Source: Deltaproteobacteria bacterium
GTDB lineage: Bacteria; Desulfobacterota; Dissulfuribacteria; Dissulfuribacterales; UBA3076
Assembly: GCA_018399745.1 (NCBI GenBank)
Contig: JAGYNZ010000009.1
Location: forward strand, 21,618-85,617
Direction of reading: 5' to 3'
DNA: 64,000 bases
The position numbers and the translations under genes were made by a program. Below the pieces are notes generated by a model that was given only the letters and a program-made list of their open reading frames with translations, searched no databases and was not told where the DNA came from. Every line of letters begins with the position of its first letter. Within the stretch, counting starts at the first letter, position 1. Shown here piece after piece: positions 38,641 through 48,170 of the stretch.

Positions 38641-40722
38641 TTAACAAAGAGAACCATTTGCGAATTTCATGCGTATTTCCTGGACAAGGCTTGTCTGACA
38701 GAAAATTGTGAGCTGATCTTTAAGTAGAATCTCTGTACTTCCATTCGGGATAAGCACGTTGCCGCCGCGCTCAATGGAAATCACAGTGGCACTCTGTGGC
38801 AACTTGATTTCGGCCAACTTTTTACCCGCACAGGCACAACCTGGATTTATTCGGACCTCGATGAATTCAACATTCGAGACCTTTCTAAGCGCCATGCGTT
38901 CCCTGACATGTTGGGCCTGTTGCTTTTTTAACAGCCCCACATCGTAGGCCCGCAGGATATCGCTTCGGCTGATAAGTCCAACTAATTTTTGCTCGGAATG
39001 ACGCGAGACTACCGGAAGCCTGGCAAGGTCCCTGGGCCCCATCTTCCGTATGGCAGACCATATGGGTTCATCCGGAAAGACCGTAACAGTGTCTAAAGTA
39101 GCTACATCACCCACCTTGAGAGAACGAACCATAACGCCCTTCCGATCAAGCGCCCGTTCCATATCCTGCAGCGTGACTATGCCGTAGAGGTCTTCGTCAT
39201 TTTCCATGACAGGGAATCCATAAAGATGGGTCTCCTGAAAAATGGCAAAGAGTTCCGCTACGGACTGGTCCCTGTGAACCGTTATGGGTGCCTGATTCAT
39301 GACTTCTTCTACCAGCACCCCCTGCATGACATCGAGGTCTTTCCCCTGCTCGAAGCGGATTCCCCTCTTGGTCAGCTTTAGGGTGTAGATAGAATCAGGA
39401 TGTAACCATTGTGTGAGACTTGATCCCACAATACTCGCTGTCATAAGGGGCAAAATCAGGTGATAGTCCCCGCTCATTTCAAAGACTATGAGTATGGAGG
39501 TAAGCGGGGCCCTGGCTGCTGCAGCAAAGACCGCGGCCATACCCACAAGAGCATAGGCCCCGACTTCCCCCACGATATTCGGGAAAAATGCACCGACAAT
39601 ATATCCATAGGCCCCGCCAAGCACTGCCCCTGTGAAAAGGGATGGCGCAAAGATGCCGCCGGAATTGCCTGATCCCAGAGTAAACGAGGTTGCCAATGGC
39701 TTAAGAAAAATCAATATCACAAGCAGTAAGAATGATGCGTTACCCTGCAGGGCATCATTCATAAAGGGGAAACCTGAACCATAAACATGGGGCAGGTTTT
39801 CAATCAAAGGCAGCCCGAGGGTGAATTCTTCAGAAGAAGCATGAAAGACCTGTGATATATAAGGATATGTAAAAGCCAGGATACCTAAAAATAACGCCCC
39901 GACAGCCGGCTTGAAAGCCTGGGGAAATTTCCAATGATCAAACAGCTCTTCAAAGGCATCGAGCATTCGAATGAACATTATGCCGACAAGGGCAGCTAGT
40001 ATACCCAGCACAGCATATAACAGGATTTCCCAAGGTGAGTGCATAACATAGCTGGGAACCTCAAAGGCCGGACGGGCCCCCAGAAAAATCTGGCTGATAA
40101 TGCTAGAAGATACGGATGCGATCACTACATTACCAAGCATTGAGACCTGGTATTCGCTCATCAACAATTCCGAGGAAAACGCTACACCTGCAATAGGTGC
40201 ATTGAATGTAGCCGCAATTCCAGCAGCCGCCCCACAGGCTACCATGTTTTTTATCCGCTCATCAGAAAGGCGCAGCCACTGGCCTATAGTGGACCCCAAG
40301 GCAGAGCCCACCTGAACGATAGGGCCCTCTCTACCGGCTGAACCACCCGAGCCGATACAAAGGGCCGAAGCAAAAATCTTTGCTATAGAAACCCTCGGTC
40401 TTATGCGGCCGCTGCGCAGGATCAGCGACTTCATGACCTCGGGTACGCCGTGCCCTTTAGCCTCTGTAGCAAAATAGGCAATGATGGGGCCACCGATGAA
40501 CGCACCCAAAACAGGAATAACAATAAGCCACAGACGTCCCAGGGAAGGATAGAGGACCATGGCCTCTGTATAAGAAAAGTGCTGTATGAACGCTATAAGA
40601 CGAATAAAAAAGACTGCAGCAAGCCCGGTCCCTGCCCCAACCACAACAGCCATTACCATCAGGACCAGCCCTCCCCTGGGGACCAGTCGATCTAGCAGAT
40701 TTGCAATACGGCGTCTCGGCAT
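38641..40722 (-). CDS. ClC-family chloride channel/transporter with two CBS domains and a TrkA_C domain
   Basis: A 693-residue inner-membrane protein. The ClC core (about residues 15-440) has the filter motifs AKGHGVPEV (GSGIP class), GSAGREGPIVQVGS with the gating glutamate, and GNSGGIFAPSLFTGAVLGG. The proton-pathway glutamate of E. coli ClC (E203) aligns with a leucine in AGVAFSSELL, so channel-like or uncoupled conduction is possible. Two CBS domains follow (VNQAPIT-like NQAPITVHRDQSVAELF; KVGDVATLDTVTVFPDEPIW). A C-terminal TrkA_C/RCK domain (IEVRINPGCACAGKKLAEIK) is next. Adenine nucleotides or another ligand may gate it; ion specificity is inferred. It is about 45 bp from the broken kinase gene. 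Confidence 0.9.
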   Translation of the reverse strand: MPRRRIANLLDRLVPRGGLVLMVMAVVVGAGTGLAAVFFIRLIAFIQHFSYTEAMVLYPSLGRLWLIVIPVLGAFIGGPIIAYFATEAKGHGVPEVMKSLILRSGRIRPRVSIAKIFASALCIGSGGSAGREGPIVQVGSALGSTIGQWLRLSDERIKNMVACGAAAGIAATFNAPIAGVAFSSELLMSEYQVSMLGNVVIASVSSSIISQIFLGARPAFEVPSYVMHSPWEILLYAVLGILAALVGIMFIRMLDAFEELFDHWKFPQAFKPAVGALFLGILAFTYPYISQVFHASSEEFTLGLPLIENLPHVYGSGFPFMNDALQGNASFLLLVILIFLKPLATSFTLGSGNSGGIFAPSLFTGAVLGGAYGYIVGAFFPNIVGEVGAYALVGMAAVFAAAARAPLTSILIVFEMSGDYHLILPLMTASIVGSSLTQWLHPDSIYTLKLTKRGIRFEQGKDLDVMQGVLVEEVMNQAPITVHRDQSVAELFAIFQETHLYGFPVMENDEDLYGIVTLQDMERALDRKGVMVRSLKVGDVATLDTVTVFPDEPIWSAIRKMGPRDLARLPVVSRHSEQKLVGLISRSDILRAYDVGLLKKQQAQHVRERMALRKVSNVEFIEVRINPGCACAGKKLAEIKLPQSATVISIERGGNVLIPNGSTEILLKDQLTIFCQTSLVQEIRMKFANGSLC

Positions 40723-41120
40723 AATGATGAGTCGGTCGCTTAACTAAAACTCTCTTTTTGTCATTTCAAGCAAGGGGATAAATCTCTCAACTTCTGCTAT
40801 TAAATAAGATTTATTTTTGCCAAGTTCCTCAAAACAACATTTTCCTTTCAAATACGGGGCAATATACTATCTCCCATTGTCCATACAAGTATCATCCGTT
40901 TAAAGCATGGATGTTTATTGGTATATCCGGTGTAAAAATAACTTCGGAGTTTATGCCGGGATCTCCATTATTTTTCGAACTTTTACTATAAGACTGGAAT
41001 ATCTTTAACAGGACAGGTAAAATATAGCAAAATTCAAATCTGCGGGTCTTGCTATGCATGAGCCGTCTTTTTTTTGCCTTTAAGTTCAGCCAGGATTTTT
41101 TTTGAGCAAAGGGGGATTAA
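40723..41120. other. Divergent intergenic region, ClC gene to CGGC gene
   Basis: About 400 bp, AT-rich with several T tracts. The end holds GGGGGA a few bases upstream of the CGGC start. No ORF, tRNA or clear repeat is seen. Confidence 0.45.
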
Positions 41121-41462
41121 ATGAACATCTTGCTTATAGGTTGCGGTGCTTATATGGATGAGGGATATGCATGTCCCGGGGAATACAAGTGTATCAACGC
41201 AGTGGCGGAAAAAAACGGGGAATTTGCTCAATATGAAAATCCGGTCTTGGTCGGTTTTCTGCGTTGCCAGTGTCCGGGCCGGGCCGTAATATCCAATATA
41301 GGAGCGGTCAAAAAGAACGTCCATATTGATGCAGTACATCTAAGTAATTGTATGGTTAAAGCAATACCCATGTGTAAATACCATGACTTTGATCAATTCA
41401 AGGAAATAGTGGAGAAAAAATTCGGTGTAAAGTGTGTTCTGGGTACACACGCCTATGATTAA
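41121..41462 (+). CDS. CGGC domain-containing protein
   Basis: A 113-residue protein of the CGGC family, small cysteine-containing proteins of unknown function common in anaerobes. The N-terminal strand is MNILLIGCG and is followed by YACPGEYKCINAV, the core VGFLRCQCPGRAVISNI, then IDAVHLSNCMVK and a terminal VLGTHAYD. The eponymous CGGC appears here as RCQCPG, so one residue of spacing differs from the usual motif. The start has AAAGGGGGA just upstream. It is followed after 63 bp by a phosphoribosyltransferase gene on the same strand. Confidence 0.85.
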   Translation: MNILLIGCGAYMDEGYACPGEYKCINAVAEKNGEFAQYENPVLVGFLRCQCPGRAVISNIGAVKKNVHIDAVHLSNCMVKAIPMCKYHDFDQFKEIVEKKFGVKCVLGTHAYD

Positions 41463-41525
41463 ATAAAGAGGGAATTGCCCCTGGCACCGTCATCTTATCA
41501 GGTACGGGTATAAAATAAGGTCCAA

Positions 41526-42242
41526 ATGGCTGCAAAGATTTACGAAGTGTCCGGCCTGCGTGACAAGAGATTTGTCTTCAAGGGCAGAGACGACGCAGCA
41601 AAGGTGCTTTCAGAAATGCTCAATCCTTACTACGAAAAGGCAAAAGACACCCTTGTCCTTGCCATACCTTCGGGTGGCGTACCCATAGGACTAGGAGTGG
41701 CAAAAGGCCTTTCACTTCCCGTTGATCTTGTAATTGTCAGAAAAATTCCCATACCTGGAAATCCAGAAGCAGGTTTTGGTGCGGTGACACTGGACGGGGA
41801 TGTGTTGCTTAATAACGAGCTTGTAGCATTGCTTCGACTTTCTCAGAAGGAAATAGAGGATAAAATAACCAATGTAAAATCAGACCTGCAAGAAAGAAAT
41901 CGTTTCTTTCGCCTAGGAAGACCCTTTCCCAATGTAATTAATAAAACCATATTGATGGCAGATGATGGAATTGCCTCAGGTTACACCATGTTGGCATGCA
42001 TAGAATCCATACGTCGAAAAGGGGCAAGCAAAATAGTAGTGGCGGTACCAACGGCTCCAGAACACTCCATTTCCCGAATTTCTCCAATTGTTGAAGAGAT
42101 ATTCTGCCCAAATATAAGGACAGGTCAGTATTTTGCAGTGGCTGAGGCATATTCCGAATGGTACGATCTCGACAGACATGAGGTCCTGGCTAGATTACAA
42201 GAAGCCGGTTTTCCCAAAACCTTCAATTCGCGTGCAGATTGA
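41526..42242 (+). CDS. Phosphoribosyltransferase-family protein
   Basis: A 238-residue type I PRTase-fold protein. It shows LAIPSGGVPIGLGVAKGLSL, IVRKIPIPGNPEAGFGAVTL and the PRPP-binding loop TILMADDGIASGYTMLACIE. The second Asp of the usual VDDG pair is intact (ADDG), and GIASGYTM replaces GIATGATM. Substrate cannot be told from sequence. Such stand-alone PRTases often sit beside hydrolases or stress genes; here its neighbours are the CGGC gene and tRNA-Pro. Confidence 0.85.
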   Translation: MAAKIYEVSGLRDKRFVFKGRDDAAKVLSEMLNPYYEKAKDTLVLAIPSGGVPIGLGVAKGLSLPVDLVIVRKIPIPGNPEAGFGAVTLDGDVLLNNELVALLRLSQKEIEDKITNVKSDLQERNRFFRLGRPFPNVINKTILMADDGIASGYTMLACIESIRRKGASKIVVAVPTAPEHSISRISPIVEEIFCPNIRTGQYFAVAEAYSEWYDLDRHEVLARLQEAGFPKTFNSRAD

Positions 42243-42438
42243 CCTGCTTTCAGTTTCCAAACTGTGCCGCTGTCCCTGATCCATTACTATATGGACCTGT
42301 TGCCTGTAACAATATTTTTTTCATCCTTACCCCGGCCTTCCAGTCAAAACCGGAATCCTTGACGTATATCCAAAAAAATGGTATCCGAGCGGGGCTGAAG
42401 TTACGTTTCAGTTCATACGTTACGTTAGGGCTGAATGT

Positions 42439-42515
<77 letters not shown>

Positions 42516-42528
42516 TAAAATTTAATGA

Positions 42529-42570
42529 ATTAAGCGGGTTATCGCATTTTGCAGACCCGCTTAATGTTTG
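42529..42570 (+). terminator. Hairpin terminator after tRNA-Pro
   Basis: ATTAAGCGGGT and ACCCGCTTAAT form a perfect 11-base stem 13 bp after the tRNA, followed by a T-rich but interrupted tail. Termination of the tRNA transcript is likely. Confidence 0.6.
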
Positions 42571-42871
42571 GTTTCTTCGCCGTCTTTCCGGCTTGGGACA
42601 CCAAATGACCGCACCGCCGAAAAAACGATTTGTTATCTGAAGAGCCGGCACAATTCCCTATATATATTCGGCAAACCGGGAAAGGCGGTTTACTGAAAGG
42701 GGCAATCGAAGGTGGTATCCACAGCACAACTGTAAAAGGCCCTGAAAACAGCGATCACATCGGACAAACCAGGGACAGTGATCATTATATCACCCTCCGA
42801 GCAGTAGTCTCTTTGATAATAAGCTGAGGAATCGTGTCTGGCAGATTTCCCTGAATCGTCTTTATGGGCCG
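42571..42871. other. Intergenic stretch between the tRNA-Pro terminator and the SOUL gene
   Basis: About 300 bp with no ORF of coding character. No duplicate of the tRNA-Pro 3' end (a sign of integration) was found here by eye. Confidence 0.4.
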
Positions 42872-43516
42872 TTATCGGGCTTTTTCTTGGCCGATGTCTG
42901 CATCTATCGGAATCAGAACCTCGTTGCGCCTCAAAAACCATGGCATAAAGGGAGGATTGTATCGAGCCCATATGGGATCACCCACAATGGTAAGGCCCAT
43001 TCCGTGAATCCATGACTCCAGTTCCTCCTTGTGTTGCAGATAGCCCTTCTCGCTCCAGAAACCGGAGTAGCGTACTGCGGCCATACGTCGAGATGGAACC
43101 GGACGCAATGTGACCTTTGGGTCCTCTGGCTTTGGCAGGGTTTGCATGGTGTATGAGCCGGGCATCATGAAGCTTACAACCCAGCTTTCCTCCACACGCT
43201 GCTGTCCCACAGGAGCAGTCATCTTGATCTTTTCCCCCATTGGCTCCTGGGATACGGGAGCCGTCATCGCCACCTTGCCGCCTGACCGATTGTCGCCGGA
43301 TATGTAACGAAAAAGCCTTTTGAATCCCTCTTTACCAGCATCCTCAAGGTTTCCTTCCACAACCGTTTCAGCCAGGATGTGGGCATCATAATCACGGATC
43401 TCGAAATTGTTGTCTCTTTTTATAACTTCGTATTTAGCCTCTTCGATCGCCATGGCGTCTATCACTCCCATTATTATGAGCGCTGCTGCAACCATGATTC
43501 GTGCAAAATGTTTCAT
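42872..43516 (-). CDS. SOUL-family heme-binding protein, exported
   Basis: A 214-residue protein with a cleavable signal peptide (MKHFARIMVAAALIIMGVIDAMA). The SOUL domain follows: YEVIKRDNNFEIRDYDAHIL, FKRLFRYISGDN, VAMTAPVSQEPMGEKIKMTA and WFLRRNEVLIPID. SOUL proteins bind heme or related tetrapyrroles; the role of bacterial exported members is unclear. It is the most downstream gene of a minus-strand block with a photolyase and an SDR-DUF2867 protein, with 194 bp to the photolyase stop. Confidence 0.9.
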   Translation of the reverse strand: MKHFARIMVAAALIIMGVIDAMAIEEAKYEVIKRDNNFEIRDYDAHILAETVVEGNLEDAGKEGFKRLFRYISGDNRSGGKVAMTAPVSQEPMGEKIKMTAPVGQQRVEESWVVSFMMPGSYTMQTLPKPEDPKVTLRPVPSRRMAAVRYSGFWSEKGYLQHKEELESWIHGMGLTIVGDPIWARYNPPFMPWFLRRNEVLIPIDADIGQEKAR

Positions 43517-43710
43517 TACTAAGACCTCAGTTGCCTTAAGTGCGTATCTTTGCCCAACGCTGGGGATCTTACATGGCTTTACGCAGTCGCTTGAATCCCG
43601 GCCTGTTCGGCAATTAGTATGTCAGATTTTATTGCCTTCGCCTATGCTTGAGAAGAGCTATAGGCGGATCGTTTTATGCTTCACACAGGGGCTTGTGATA
43701 GACGCCCTCC

Positions 43711-45048
43711 TCACTGACTTCTGATATATGAATCGATATTAAATTTTGCTTTGCAACCTTTGTAACTCATATAACGAATTTTTCCGAAGACCTTACGCTC
43801 TCCCCAGGCCCTGTCGTGCACTCCGCCCAGACTCCAGGCAATGCCGGTATAGCCATTGGGGTCCCGTCCGTCCAACTCGTAACGGTCATTCAGATAAATA
43901 GCTACCTGCAAGGCTTCTTCCGGTGACGCAGTCCATTCCAGGATTTTCTTGGCCCAGTACATTCTCATATAACCATGCATTTTACCGGTCTTAACCATCT
44001 CTCTCTGTGCCGCATTCCACAGATCATCATGAGTCAGGGCCTGTTCAAACTGATCCAATGAATATAGATATTCTCTTGGGTCGTGCCGGTGTTGATGAAG
44101 AGTCTTCCGTGCCCACTGAGGAAAGCCGTCAAATGAATCATAATGCATGTTGTAAAAGCAGAAATTATCAGAAAGCTCTCGTCGAGTGATCAGTTCCTCC
44201 ATAAAGGCCTGTTTGCCTGTCTGTTCAAGATCTGAATTCTGCAGCTTTAAGGCAATTCTTTGAGCCGATATTTGACCATAGTGCAGATAAGGCGAGAGAT
44301 TAGACTGCCCATCCCGGTTAGGATCGTTTCTTGTTTCGGCATAGTGAGAGAGCTTATTATTTAAGAAGTCTTTTAATACTGCCAGGGCAGCCTCTGATCC
44401 CGGCCTGATCTTGCTGACTCCAGAAACCTCTCGGTCCACAGTCAGTCCGGACAAAATCGACCTCCAATCATTAGCGAAGGGACGATCTCTCCAGACAAAC
44501 CCCTGTTGCCGCAAGGGCGGAAATTCTTCTAAAAATTCTGGTAAGGCCCTGAAAATTTTGGGACGAAAGGTGTAAGCTCCGTACTCCTGTTTGCCCGAAG
44601 CCAACCAGCAAGGTACGATATTGTGGGCGTCTACTTCCATTACCGGAATATCGAGCTTTCTCGCTACCCCCTCTTTCCATTCTCTTTTCAGGCGCAAAGG
44701 GTCAAAATCGGTAATCAAACAACCGACTTCATGTTTTTTGACAAACTCAGGCATTTCATCTTGAGGAGAGCCACTTATCAGATAAAAAGGAATGTTCTTC
44801 TCTGCTAAATTCTGTTCCACTTCCTGTAATCCATGGATCATGAAAGAGTATTGCCGGAACGTTGCCCCTAAAAATTGCGGGGCAAGGCAAAAGACCACTG
44901 CCAGGGGCACCTTATCTCTCTGTGATAACTTCTGGGAAATCAAAAGGGCCCAATTATCATCGGCGCGATGATCACGGCTCATCCAATAGAGCATGGGACC
45001 TTTTTTAAGTTTTCCTGCCTTAAAAGTTCTCAGGCGCTTGAGGTTCAT
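43711..45048 (-). CDS. phr: Class II CPD photolyase
   Basis: A light-driven flavoenzyme that splits cyclobutane pyrimidine dimers. The 445-residue protein has the class II start LYWMSRDHRADDNWAL, the antenna-domain VFCLAPQFLG and the FAD-domain SPYLHYGQISAQRIAL. It also has ITRRELSDNFCFYN, HGYMRMYWAKKILEW and IAWSLGGVHDRAWGERKVFG near the C-terminus. All class II landmarks are present, so it should be active. Class II enzymes occur in methanogens and some deltaproteobacteria. It lies 43 bp downstream of the SDR-DUF2867 gene and is probably co-transcribed with it. Confidence 0.95.
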   Translation of the reverse strand: MNLKRLRTFKAGKLKKGPMLYWMSRDHRADDNWALLISQKLSQRDKVPLAVVFCLAPQFLGATFRQYSFMIHGLQEVEQNLAEKNIPFYLISGSPQDEMPEFVKKHEVGCLITDFDPLRLKREWKEGVARKLDIPVMEVDAHNIVPCWLASGKQEYGAYTFRPKIFRALPEFLEEFPPLRQQGFVWRDRPFANDWRSILSGLTVDREVSGVSKIRPGSEAALAVLKDFLNNKLSHYAETRNDPNRDGQSNLSPYLHYGQISAQRIALKLQNSDLEQTGKQAFMEELITRRELSDNFCFYNMHYDSFDGFPQWARKTLHQHRHDPREYLYSLDQFEQALTHDDLWNAAQREMVKTGKMHGYMRMYWAKKILEWTASPEEALQVAIYLNDRYELDGRDPNGYTGIAWSLGGVHDRAWGERKVFGKIRYMSYKGCKAKFNIDSYIRSQ

Positions 45049-45091
45049 TGTCTTTGAATAACACTGTATTTTTATATGTATTGTTGAGTGG

Positions 45092-46576
45092 TTAAGGTCC
45101 TTTAATCACCGGTTTTGCTACTGCCTCGGCAATGCCTTTCAACATGCCTTTAAAGATCCATTGGTGGATGGGATACAGGCTATACCAGTATACAATGCCT
45201 CCCAGCCCTCTGGGTAAAAATTTTGCTGTCTGCCTGAGTTCCACCTTGCCGTCTTCCTGGGGAACAATATGAAATTCCAAGACAGCCTCTCCCGGCAATT
45301 TCATTTCGGCCAACAATTTAAGACTGTGAGGCGGTTCTACCTTGATAACCCGCCAAAAATCCAGGGCATCTCCCACCCCTATATGTCTTGGATTACGCCT
45401 GCCACCCCTGAAACCTATCCCGCCTATAATTCGATCCATCCATCCTCTTAGCTTCCATAGACAGTTTCCGAAATAATAGCCGGTCTCTCCCCCTATTTGG
45501 ATGACAGGTTTCCATACCTCTTCAGGAGTTGCATGAATCTGAACCCGGTAACTGCATCTTAAAATAGTCCCACCTGCATATTTGGCATCACCGCAATATG
45601 TCCATTCCGGTGGAATAGCAGTACCTGAATCGGTCCAGCAGGTATCTACCTGTTGCTGTTTAACTTTATCCAGGGCCAGCCTGATGGTTTGTCGGCAATC
45701 AAGCAGTTCTTGCGGAATGATTTTCTTGATGCGATGTTCTTTACAGATCACCGGATTGCGTAATCCCTCGGCCAGTGGTCGAGCAATGCTGGCCGGTACC
45801 GGAGTTACCAGATGAATCCAGTAAGAGCTTAGTTTGGGGGAGAGCACCGGTACAGGAATTATCATGCGATGAGGTAAACCGGCCTCTTCAGCATAAATGT
45901 CAAAAAGCTGGCGATAGGAAACAACCTCTGGTCCACCGATATCAAACGTTTGCCCTTTTGTTTCTTCATGCTCCAGGCAACCTTGCAGATAGTTAAGCAC
46001 ATTGGTTATAGCTATAGGTTGAACTGGGTTTCTGACCCAGCGGGGAGTAATCATTACCGGCAGTCTATCAACCAGATATCGCAAAATCTCAAAGGAAGCG
46101 CTGCCGGACCCCAGGATCATGGCGGCCCTGAGAAAGGTGATGGGTACTGGTCCGGCTTGAAGAATCTGGGCTACTTCATGACGGGATTGAAGATGAACGC
46201 TCAAGTCGGGATCTTCAGTACTACCTAATCCACCCAGATAAATGATATGTTCTAAGCCACCTGCAGCCGAGACACGGGCCATATTTTGAGCGGCTAAACG
46301 GTCGGTCTCAGTATACCCCTTGGGGTCCGCCAGCATGGAATGTACTAAATAAAAGGCGCTATAGCATCCTTCAGTGGCCTGGACCAGAGACCCCTCATCC
46401 AGCACGTTGCCTTCCGCCAATTCTGCCAAAGGGTGGTTAGCCCAAGGTCTGGCATTAAGTTTTGCCAGAGACCGACCCATGGCCCTGACCCGGTAGCCTT
46501 GCTCAAGCAATTTGGGAACCAGGCGCCCCCCTATATATCCGGTGGCTCCTGTTACCAGGATTGGTTTAGTATGCAT
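45092..46576 (-). CDS. SDR family protein with C-terminal DUF2867
   Basis: A 494-residue two-domain protein. The N-terminal half is an extended SDR/NmrA-like Rossmann domain (ILVTGATGYIGGRLVPKLLE, FYLVHSM, IIYLGGLG, TFDIGGPEVVSYRQLFDIY). The C-terminal part is DUF2867 (ILRCSYRVQIHATPEEVWK, GYYFGNCLWKLRGWMDRIIG, LPRGLGGIVYWYSLYPIHQW). The substrate is unknown. This protein type is a frequent neighbour of photolyases in light- or oxidative-stress gene sets, which fits the gene 43 bp downstream. Confidence 0.9.
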   Translation of the reverse strand: MHTKPILVTGATGYIGGRLVPKLLEQGYRVRAMGRSLAKLNARPWANHPLAELAEGNVLDEGSLVQATEGCYSAFYLVHSMLADPKGYTETDRLAAQNMARVSAAGGLEHIIYLGGLGSTEDPDLSVHLQSRHEVAQILQAGPVPITFLRAAMILGSGSASFEILRYLVDRLPVMITPRWVRNPVQPIAITNVLNYLQGCLEHEETKGQTFDIGGPEVVSYRQLFDIYAEEAGLPHRMIIPVPVLSPKLSSYWIHLVTPVPASIARPLAEGLRNPVICKEHRIKKIIPQELLDCRQTIRLALDKVKQQQVDTCWTDSGTAIPPEWTYCGDAKYAGGTILRCSYRVQIHATPEEVWKPVIQIGGETGYYFGNCLWKLRGWMDRIIGGIGFRGGRRNPRHIGVGDALDFWRVIKVEPPHSLKLLAEMKLPGEAVLEFHIVPQEDGKVELRQTAKFLPRGLGGIVYWYSLYPIHQWIFKGMLKGIAEAVAKPVIKGP

Positions 46577-46673
46577 ATGGTTTCTTTTACAGCAAGAACT
46601 GGCTTTCTAATTTTTTAAAGATATAACCCCCCTTGCTTCTAAATATTTGAACATTTTTTTAGATTTATGATCC

Positions 46674-46997
46674 TTAATAGAACTTGCCATCGGGTGCTTT
46701 CCAGCCCCTTATCTTTTTCTGAAAGACAATATTGCCCTTTATTATATTTCTCTCTCCATTAGACTTTTCTATTTCCGCCTCATATTCCAATTCATAGAAC
46801 TTGATTCCCATAACTTCATCATATTTTCCGTTTATCTTATCAAATCGTATTATCTTTATCGTTCCATCCTCAAGTTCACTTTTCCATTGATTTTCATAAA
46901 ATTCTCTGGCATCCGATTCCGACGGGATGGAATCTCCAGCACATGATGCTGCCAGCAGAGTAAGAATGGCCATGAAGACAAGATAAGGAATGCGCAT
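46674..46997 (-). CDS. Small putative lipoprotein
   Basis: I do not recognise the family. The 107 residues start with a lipoprotein signal (MRIPYLVFMAILTLLAASC) with lipobox LAASC. The mature part has alternating charged strands (TIKIIRFDKINGKYDE, FYELEYEAEIEKSNGERNI) and ends RGWKAPDGKFY. It is predicted to be anchored to the inner face of the outer membrane. It stands alone on the minus strand upstream of the SDR gene. Confidence 0.65.
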   Translation of the reverse strand: MRIPYLVFMAILTLLAASCAGDSIPSESDAREFYENQWKSELEDGTIKIIRFDKINGKYDEVMGIKFYELEYEAEIEKSNGERNIIKGNIVFQKKIRGWKAPDGKFY

Positions 46998-47304
46998 TTT
47001 TTAACCTTATGACTTTTCTAGTTAATGAATAAAAATGATTTGTTCTAATATCTGACAAATCAATATGTTCAGGCAGGTACTTTATAGATATCGATTAGCA
47101 GTCTGCCGAGCGGGAATTGATCTTAAATTACCATAAAATTCCCTTGAATGCTCATTGCCACCCTGACAGCAGATTATTAATATTATAAACCTGTGTGCAT
47201 TGCATAACTCAATACATGATAAGGGATCAGATCACAGCCCGTTTCACCTCAGTTTATTTTGACCTCTTCGCCCATATGAATCTATAACAGATATGCAAAA
47301 AAAT
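46998..47304. other. Intergenic stretch without a gene
   Basis: About 300 bp of AT-rich sequence between two short minus-strand genes. No ORF or structured RNA could be supported. Confidence 0.4.
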
Positions 47305-47481
47305 TTACCAGCGCTCAGTCCCCACCATGCTGCTGACATCTGTACAGCGAGCCTTTTCTTCTTCCGTAAGTTCCTCCTTTTTCTTTATGTTACCTTTCAG
47401 TGCCTCCACAGAGCAGGCGTATTCTTTGCCATCCTTATCACGAATCCATACCAAATCCCTTAATCCGCCTGTATCAGCCAT
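47305..47481 (-). CDS. Small hypothetical protein
   Basis: A 58-residue protein starting MADTGGLRDLVWIRDKDGKE. I choose the ATG at 47481 because the ORF-track ATG at 47493 is itself the base of a strong ribosome site: GGAGG precedes the chosen start by eight bases. The sequence is charged, with a helical lysine/glutamate run (NIKKKEELTEEEKARC) and two cysteines. Function unknown. Confidence 0.6.
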   Translation of the reverse strand: MADTGGLRDLVWIRDKDGKEYACSVEALKGNIKKKEELTEEEKARCTDVSSMVGTERW

Positions 47482-48170
47482 AATTACCTCCATTTATTTG
47501 ATGAAAAAGCGTTATAAAATGCTTTAAAGGACGAAGAGGTCAATATTACTTGAATTTATATATTATAATAATTTTTTCTACTTAACAAGCAAGTTACTAA
47601 AAATTTTAATTTTTTAGTAAACCGGGAATCTTTCATATACCTCTGTCGGATTTGATCACTTACGCATCATCAGGTTCTTGAAAAATAAGTTCTCTTGCTT
47701 GAAGTACCCGCTTTTCCCTGAGACTACCGATTTTTTAAAAGAACTTGCTCAGGAGTAAGAAATTGCTAATTCTTTCAGGTCGGAAGCACCTGTTCCGTTA
47801 ACGTAATGAGCCCCGAGGAGCTTAAAGAGACCTTCAAGGTGAACGCGCTGATTTGCAGTTGTCTACTATATATGAAGGAGGCCTTGCGAAGGCCTATGGT
47901 AAAGGACTGACAAAAAGGCGGCAGAGCGGCATATGAAAGCTGTATAGCAATGGCTAGAGCCTCGTATTAAATTTGTGAATACCTTGTCAACCCAACGCAT
48001 TGACATTCTTGCATTCTTAGTTCATCGGCCGGCTTATGGATACAGAGACATGGAGTTATTTAAACTCAAAATTCTAAGACTTTATGAGACCAGATACTCT
48101 CTAGTCCAATGAACCAAAAATTAAAAAATAATCTCCCTAATCCCTGAGTTATTTCCCAGCTCAAAGAAGG
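47482..48170. other. Long gene-poor stretch with an AT-rich inverted repeat
   Basis: Nearly 700 bp with no convincing gene. TTACTAAAAA at 47594-47603 and TTTTTAGTAA at 47611-47620 form a perfect ten-base inverted repeat around seven bases. A 34-codon ORF at 47806-47910 (MSPEELKETFKVNALI) loosely recalls an SDR fragment but is too short to claim. Confidence 0.4.
47594..47620. repeat. AT-rich perfect inverted repeat
   Basis: TTACTAAAAA-TTTTAAT-TTTTTAGTAA. It could be a weak bidirectional terminator or an operator; it lies about 100 bp upstream of the small protein gene. Confidence 0.5.

Noticed and set aside
47777-47800. 4.5S RNA-like GGAAGCA segment
   Set aside because: The conserved AGCAGCC and flanking pairings are missing.
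47806-47910. 34-codon ORF reading MSPEELKETFKVNALI, resembling an SDR fragment
   Set aside because: Too short, one weak resemblance, no ribosome site with clear spacing and no flanking match.
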